Shown piece after piece: positions 61,352-64,000 of a DNA stretch of 64,000 nt; position 1 is the stretch's first letter, and every line of letters begins with the position of its first letter. The notes below the pieces were generated by a model. The model ran no database searches, was not told where the DNA came from, and saw only the letters and a list, made by a program, of their open reading frames with translations. The position numbers and the translations under genes were made by a program. The stretch spans positions 4,179,501 to 4,243,500 of the forward strand of contig NZ_JACHMH010000001.1 in the NCBI RefSeq assembly GCF_014204915.1, read 5' to 3'. Source of the DNA: Crossiella cryophila. Lineage in GTDB: Bacteria > Actinomycetota > Actinomycetes > Mycobacteriales > Pseudonocardiaceae.

Positions 61352-62391
61352 CCCGCGTCCGCCTGCTTGTAGAGGTTGTGCGCCACCTGGCCGAGCACCG
61401 CGCCGGAGAGCGTCCTGGCGTTGCCCACCGAGGACACCGAGACCACGATGCCCGCGCCCCGGCCCGGATCGAACCTGGTGAACCACGGCCCGCCCGAGCA
61501 GCCCGGGGTCATCACGCAGTTGATGGTGTAGTCGCCGAAGGGCCCCTTGACCCAGTTCGGCGAGGAGCAGTACCGCATCACCTTGCCGTCGAACGGCGGC
61601 GCGGTCGGGTAGCCGATCGCGGTCAGCCCCTCGGCCAGCACGCCGAAGGCCATGCCCTGCGCGCCGAGCGCGTCCTGGATCTTCTTGCCGCCCAGTGGCC
61701 GCATCCGCAGGAAGGCGATGTCGTAGGCCCAGCCCTCGCCGGAGGTGCCCCGGTCGGAACTTTCCGCCTTGGTCAGGAACTCGCGGGTGGTGTAGATCGA
61801 CTCCGCCGCCCACTTGCCGTGCGGGGACTGCCCGGCCCGGTCACCTGGCACGAACATCACGTTGTCCGCCCACGTCTTCTCGCCCTGGGTCTCCCACACG
61901 CAGTGCCCCGCGGTGGCCACCAGGACCTTGGACGGCGAGCTGATCACCGAGGCCGAGCACACGTACGGCTTGCCGCCGAAGGTGTAGTAGAGCCGTCCCA
62001 CCGTGGTCTCGCTCAGCCCGGCCCGCGACCAGGCGTCGCCGCGCGGGTTGGTGCCGTTGGAGTCCGGCTTGACCTGCCCGATCGCCCCGTCGGATGGCTG
62101 GATCACCACCTGCGCGCCCGGGTTCTCCTTGGGCACGTCGCTGCCGCCGTCGCTGGGACCGGGCTGCTTGGGCCGGGCGTCGCGCAGCCGGTCGCTGTTC
62201 CAGTAGTCGTTGACCTGCTGCGGGGTCGTGGAGAAGGTCTTGCGCAGCTCCGAGGTCGGGCCGCCCTTGATCTCGTCGGCGATGTTGCGGGTGGAGGGCC
62301 CGGCCTTCGGTGTCCCAGGAGAGACCTGGGTGCAGGCCGTGAGCGCGGTGGCGGTGAGCAACACCGCCACGACGGCACTCAGTTGTCGCAT
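61348..62391 (-). CDS. trypsin-like (S1) serine protease lipoprotein
   Basis: The product is 347 residues from ATG 62391, with a lipoprotein signal ending LTAC (Cys20). A 100-residue low-complexity/helical propeptide-like region precedes the protease. The triad is visible: His in VLVATAGHCVWET, Asp in GWAYDIAFLRMRPL, Ser in MTPGCSGGPWFTRF, where the usual Asp before Ser is Cys, as in several bacterial V8/glutamyl-type enzymes. Cysteines around YVCSAS, GHC, RYCSS and INCVM suggest disulfides. It is the first gene of the six-gene operon running to 56818. Confidence 0.87.
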   Translation of the reverse strand: MRQLSAVVAVLLTATALTACTQVSPGTPKAGPSTRNIADEIKGGPTSELRKTFSTTPQQVNDYWNSDRLRDARPKQPGPSDGGSDVPKENPGAQVVIQPSDGAIGQVKPDSNGTNPRGDAWSRAGLSETTVGRLYYTFGGKPYVCSASVISSPSKVLVATAGHCVWETQGEKTWADNVMFVPGDRAGQSPHGKWAAESIYTTREFLTKAESSDRGTSGEGWAYDIAFLRMRPLGGKKIQDALGAQGMAFGVLAEGLTAIGYPTAPPFDGKVMRYCSSPNWVKGPFGDYTINCVMTPGCSGGPWFTRFDPGRGAGIVVSVSSVGNARTLSGAVLGQVAHNLYKQADAG

Positions 62392-62477
62392 CGTCAATAC
62401 CCCAGATGGCCGTGAAACGCGGATACCGCGGGCAGATTAGCCCGATCGGAGCCATCTCACCCGGGGAAGCGACGAAA

Positions 62478-62515
62478 TGCCCGCCGGGTGGGCGACAAGC
62501 ACCACCCGGCGGGCA
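62478..62515. terminator. hairpin terminator downstream of the MHS transporter
   Basis: TGCCCGCCGGGTGG (62478-62491) pairs perfectly with CCACCCGGCGGGCA (62502-62515) around a 10-nt loop. It lies about 40 bases past the transporter stop and about 90 bases upstream of the protease start, separating two minus-strand units. Confidence 0.8.
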
Positions 62516-62553
62516 CGGTGATCAGCGGAAATCGCGTCCATCGAAAACAGTGA

Positions 62554-63906
62554 TCACCGGAACGACTTCTCCTCCAGCGGGGAGGACTTCGAGGTCTCCC
62601 GCATGGTCCCGTAGACCAGCAGCGAGATCAGCACGCAGCCCGCCACGTAGTAGAAGAACACCGACTCCATGCCCGCCTGCTTGAGCCAGAGCGCCACGTA
62701 CTCCGCGGACCCGCCGAAGATGGCCACGGTCAGCGCGTACGGCAGCCCGACGCCCAGCGCGCGGATGTTGGTGGGGAACAGCTCGGCCTTCACGATCGCG
62801 TTGATCGAGGTGTAGCCGGTGACGATGATCAGCCCGGCCAGCATCAGGAAGAACGCCGCAACAGGGGAGTTGGTGCCGGCCAGCGCGGTCAGCAGCGGCA
62901 CCGTGCCCAGGGTGCCGCAGACGCCGAAGAACAGCAGCAGCGGCCGCCGCCCGATCCGGTCGGACAGCTTGCCGGCGAAGGGCTGGATGACCACGAAGAC
63001 GACCAGGGCGAGGAAGTTGATCCAGGCCGCGTTCTGCTTGCTGATGCCGCTGGTGTTGACCATGAACTTCTGGAGGTAGGTGGTGTAGGTGTAGAAGGCC
63101 ACCGTGCCGCCCAGGGTCAGGCCGACCACCAGCAGGCACTCCCTGGGGTGCTGGAGCAGGGCGCGCAGGGTGCCGCGCTGCGGGGTCTTGCCCTCCTCGG
63201 ACTGGGCGACCTTCTTGAAGCTCTCCGACTCGTCCATGCTGCGCCGCAGCCACATCACCACGATCGCGCCAGCCGCGCCGATGACGAAGGCGATCCGCCA
63301 GCCCCAGGAGTGCATCTGCTCCTCGGTCAGCACCTGCTGCAACACGATCTGCACACCGAGGGCGAGCAGCTGGCCCGCGGTCAGCGTGACGTACTGGAAG
63401 CTGGAGTAGAACCCGCGCTTGCCAGGTGAGGCGACCTCGGAGAGGTAGGTCGCCGAGGTGGCGTACTCACCACCCACCGACAGGCCCTGCAACAGCCGCG
63501 CGGCCACCAGCAGCGCGGGCGCGGCCAGGCCGATCGAGGTGTAGGACGGGGTGACCGCGATGACCAGCGACCCGGCCGCCATCAGCGTCACCGACAGGGT
63601 CAGCGCGGCCCGGCGGCCGAACCGGTCGGCGTAGCGGCCCAGCATCCAGCCGCCGATGGGGCGCATCAGGAAGCCGACCGCGAACACCGCGGCGGTGTTC
63701 AGCAGCTCCGCGGTGGAGTCGTTCTTGGGGAAGAACGAGCTGGCGAAGTAAATGCTGAAGGCTGTGTACGCATACCAGTCGTACCATTCGACCAGGTTGC
63801 CGATCGAGCCGCGCAGCACGTTCGCCACGACCCGCTTCTCACCCTGCTTACTGCCCTTGGGCGGTTCCCCGCCCAGTGGGACGTCCGCGCTGACGCCAAC
63901 CGACAT
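62554..63906 (-). CDS. MFS transporter of the metabolite:H+ symporter (MHS) family
   Basis: The product is 450 residues with twelve predicted helices and the MHS marks: GSIGNLVEWYDWYAYT at the start of helix 1, the loop GRYADRFGRRAALTLS, RLLQGLSVGGEYATSATYL on helix 4, SDRIGRRPLLLFFG after helix 8, and ELFPTNIRALGVGLPYAL. This resembles alpha-ketoglutarate (KgtP), citrate and proline/betaine carriers. GGAGG precedes the ATG. A 19-bp palindrome lies upstream at 63976. The neighbouring TAXI/two-component operon could sense the same kind of organic acid, but that is inference. Confidence 0.9.
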   Translation of the reverse strand: MSVGVSADVPLGGEPPKGSKQGEKRVVANVLRGSIGNLVEWYDWYAYTAFSIYFASSFFPKNDSTAELLNTAAVFAVGFLMRPIGGWMLGRYADRFGRRAALTLSVTLMAAGSLVIAVTPSYTSIGLAAPALLVAARLLQGLSVGGEYATSATYLSEVASPGKRGFYSSFQYVTLTAGQLLALGVQIVLQQVLTEEQMHSWGWRIAFVIGAAGAIVVMWLRRSMDESESFKKVAQSEEGKTPQRGTLRALLQHPRECLLVVGLTLGGTVAFYTYTTYLQKFMVNTSGISKQNAAWINFLALVVFVVIQPFAGKLSDRIGRRPLLLFFGVCGTLGTVPLLTALAGTNSPVAAFFLMLAGLIIVTGYTSINAIVKAELFPTNIRALGVGLPYALTVAIFGGSAEYVALWLKQAGMESVFFYYVAGCVLISLLVYGTMRETSKSSPLEEKSFR

Positions 63907-63975
63907 GTGCCCTCCTTGAGACGCCTGTCACGGTGTGGGCAAACGCGCTGATCAGCAAGCGGAAGCGGGCAGAAC

Positions 63976-63994
63976 TTACCTCTGCTTGAGGTAA
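63976..63994. promoter_or_regulatory. palindrome TTACCTC-TGCTT-GAGGTAA upstream of the MHS transporter
   Basis: Perfect 7-bp arms with a 5-bp spacer lie 70 bases upstream of the transporter start at the window edge. Good form for an operator of a TetR, GntR or similar dimer; the regulator may lie just outside the window. Confidence 0.5.
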
Positions 63995-64000
63995 CCCGTC

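Overview
The window is very G+C-rich, densely coding DNA with GTG/TTG starts, ATGA/GTGA stop-start overlaps and third codon positions that are mostly G or C. With an ergothioneine cluster, an F420-type flavin-free reductase family member, an AcnR-type aconitase repressor and many TetR/MarR/MocR regulators, it fits a chromosomal segment of a filamentous actinomycete. Pseudonocardiales is the best guess, but no marker here proves the genus. I see no rRNA, tRNA, CRISPR array, phage module or transposase.

Layout. 0-3 kb: truncated heavy-metal P-type ATPase, small membrane protein, TauE/SafE permease with a GntR regulator, and a TetR regulator that looks like AcnR. 3.3-5.8 kb: large secreted CBM/FN3/glucose-sorbosone-dehydrogenase protein fused to a PEBP domain. 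6.4-11.2 kb: egtA-egtB-egtC-egtD (ergothioneine) plus a deazaflavin-dependent nitroreductase-family gene. 11.5-20.7 kb: SRPBCC protein, a nearly gene-free 1.3 kb spacer, a Cys/Met PLP enzyme divergent from a MocR regulator, a Tat-exported phosphoesterase, a secreted S33 peptidase and an amino-acid-binding lipoprotein. 20.8-27.4 kb: aconitase, a two-gene ABC exporter, a VOC protein and two membrane proteins. 27.4-28.4 kb: gene-free region full of structured repeats. 28.4-35.3 kb: acyl-CoA ligase, NlpC/P60 hydrolase, APH-like kinase/MerR/serine hydrolase, gene remnants and a DMT transporter. 35.3-43.8 kb: a divergent block of two LRR proteins and two large NACHT-LRR NTPases, the second interrupted by a stop codon. 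43.8-50.6 kb: FMN reductase/MarR, mobA, TetR/P450, and a MoxR-DUF58-VWA operon. 50.6-51.4 kb: second repeat-rich gene-free region. 51.4-56.8 kb: P450, XRE-TPR regulator, and TetR with a quinone oxidoreductase and an SDR. 56.8-62.4 kb: a tightly packed six-gene minus-strand operon (trypsin-like lipoprotein, lipoprotein, DUF4333 protein, response regulator, histidine kinase, TAXI lipoprotein). 62.5-63.9 kb: MHS-type transporter.

Functional links. EgtA-D make the ergothioneine intermediate hercynylcysteine sulfoxide from histidine and gamma-glutamylcysteine; the lyase EgtE is not in the window. The AcnR-like repressor (2.4 kb) and aconitase (20.8 kb) are 18 kb apart, not adjacent. The 35-44 kb block resembles bacterial NLR-like antiphage proteins (NACHT plus leucine-rich repeats).

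The two signals I find most unusual are not genes. One is a family of three ~150-nt hairpins (27.6, 28.0 and 50.8 kb) with the same apical and internal loop geometry, whose stems differ in sequence but stay complementary. The other is a family of palindromes, each built from exactly three 22-bp units per arm. All positions, starts and domain calls were read by eye; no alignment or database search was run.
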